A stretch of DNA of 64,000 nt, taken from contig NZ_CP102247.1 of NCBI RefSeq assembly GCF_024599655.1, positions 1,426,001 to 1,490,000 on the forward strand, written 5' to 3'. The translations under genes were made by a program, and so were the position numbers. Under the pieces are notes generated by a model. It worked only from the letters and a program-made list of their open reading frames with translations, was not told the origin of the DNA and did no database searches. The first letter of the stretch is position 1. Each line of letters starts with the position of its first letter. The DNA comes from Enterobacter asburiae. GTDB taxonomy: Bacteria; Pseudomonadota; Gammaproteobacteria; Enterobacterales; Enterobacteriaceae. This document shows, piece by piece, positions 63,330 to 64,000 of the stretch.

Positions 63330-64000
63330 ATGAAACTTCGGCTGTCGGCGCTTGCGCTTGGCGCGACGATGCTTGTGGGCTGCGCCAGCTCCGGTGAGCA
63401 AACGGGACGCTCCGATCCTCTCGAAGGATTTAACCGCTCAATGTATAGCTTCAACTACAACGTACTGGACCCGTATGTGGTTCGTCCGGTGGCAGTAGCA
63501 TGGCGCGATTATGTTCCACAACCAGCGCGTAACGGGTTAAGCAACTTTACCAGCAACCTCGAAGAACCTGCGGTAATGGTGAACTACTTCCTGCAGGGCA
63601 ACCCGTATCAGGGGATGGTCCACTTTACCCGCTTCTTCCTGAACTCCATTCTGGGGATGGGGGGCTTTATTGATGTTGCAGGTATGGCTAACCCGAAACT
63701 GCAGCGTGAACAGCCGCACCGCTTCGGCAGCACGATGGGACATTACGGCGTCGGGTATGGTCCGTACATGCATTTACCGTTCTACGGCAGTTTCACCCTC
63801 CGTGATGATGGCGGCGATATGGCGGATACGCTGTATCCGGTCTTGTCATGGCTGACCTGGCCGCTGTCGGTGGGTAAATGGACGGTGGAAGGGATTGAAA
63901 CCCGCGCACAACTGCTCGACTCTGATGGTCTGCTGCGCCAGTCTTCTGACCCGTACATTATGGTACGTGAAGCGTACTTCCAGAATCATGACTTTATTGC
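63330..64000 (+). CDS. mlaA: MlaA (VacJ) outer-membrane lipoprotein, 3' end beyond window
   Basis: The ATG at 63330 follows CAGGGAGA. A lipoprotein signal (LRLSALALGATMLVGC, Cys at residue 18) is followed by RSDPLEGFNRSMYSFNYNVL, VPQPARNGLSNFTSNLEEPA, MGHYGVGYGPYMHLPFYG and WLTWPLSVGKWTVEGIETRA. MlaA works with the Mla pathway to remove misplaced phospholipids from the outer leaflet. 223 of about 250 residues are visible; the gene runs off the window. Transcribed divergently from yfdC. Confidence 0.97.
   Translation, partial: MKLRLSALALGATMLVGCASSGEQTGRSDPLEGFNRSMYSFNYNVLDPYVVRPVAVAWRDYVPQPARNGLSNFTSNLEEPAVMVNYFLQGNPYQGMVHFTRFFLNSILGMGGFIDVAGMANPKLQREQPHRFGSTMGHYGVGYGPYMHLPFYGSFTLRDDGGDMADTLYPVLSWLTWPLSVGKWTVEGIETRAQLLDSDGLLRQSSDPYIMVREAYFQNHDFI

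Overview
The window looks like chromosome of an Enterobacteriaceae member, most likely Enterobacter or a close relative. The right edge carries mlaA (partial), yfdC and tRNA-Arg(CCU) (argW) with an IntS-type integrase beside it, the same order as the argW/KplE1 locus of E. coli. The left part is a typical enterobacterial type VI secretion (T6SS) cluster. All calls come from reading the sequence; no database search was run.

Layout. (1) 1-15825: the end of a T6SS cluster on the plus strand: two tandem DUF6708 genes, PAAR, a membrane protein, tssM, tssA, tssF, tssG, tssJ, tssE, two small unknowns, a membrane-anchored T5orf172 (GIY-YIG-like) protein and a VasL-type protein. (2) 15854-61937: an inferred ~46-kb island in argW. 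The tRNA 3' end (61937-61949) has a 13-bp copy at 15854-15866, just past the T6SS cluster, and an 18-bp GC-rich motif recurs just inside both ends. (3) Inside the island: a CP4/P4-like block (CbtA/CbeA type IV toxin-antitoxin, DUF987, RadC-like, ArdB, a DUF932 remnant, two exported/membrane unknowns, a YeeP-type GTPase, inovirus Gp2-like, AlpA); a chaperone-usher fimbrial operon; a CSS-EAL phosphodiesterase; an intimin-like protein with five near-identical Ig repeats; two LysR regulators; an EamA permease; small exported proteins; two GhoS-like proteins; a second intimin-like protein; many decayed insertion sequences (IS5-, IS110-, IS2-, IS630-, IS66-, IS3-like); a decayed P4-type integrase next to a tRNA-Phe-like 3' fragment (an older nested island); and an intact three-gene ABC-three-component (ABC-3C) conflict operon next to the integrase. 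(4) 61935-64000: argW, yfdC, mlaA.

How it fits together: adhesion and biofilm functions (fimbria, two intimin-like adhesins, a c-di-GMP phosphodiesterase) share the island with mobile-element defence and counter-defence functions (ABC-3C, CbtA/CbeA, ArdB). The strongest candidate for an under-described system is the ABC-3C operon at 56291-59957. The most unusual structural observation is a remnant of an alternative intimin C-terminal lectin tip lying directly downstream of, and in the same orientation as, the intact intimin gene at 50107-53535.
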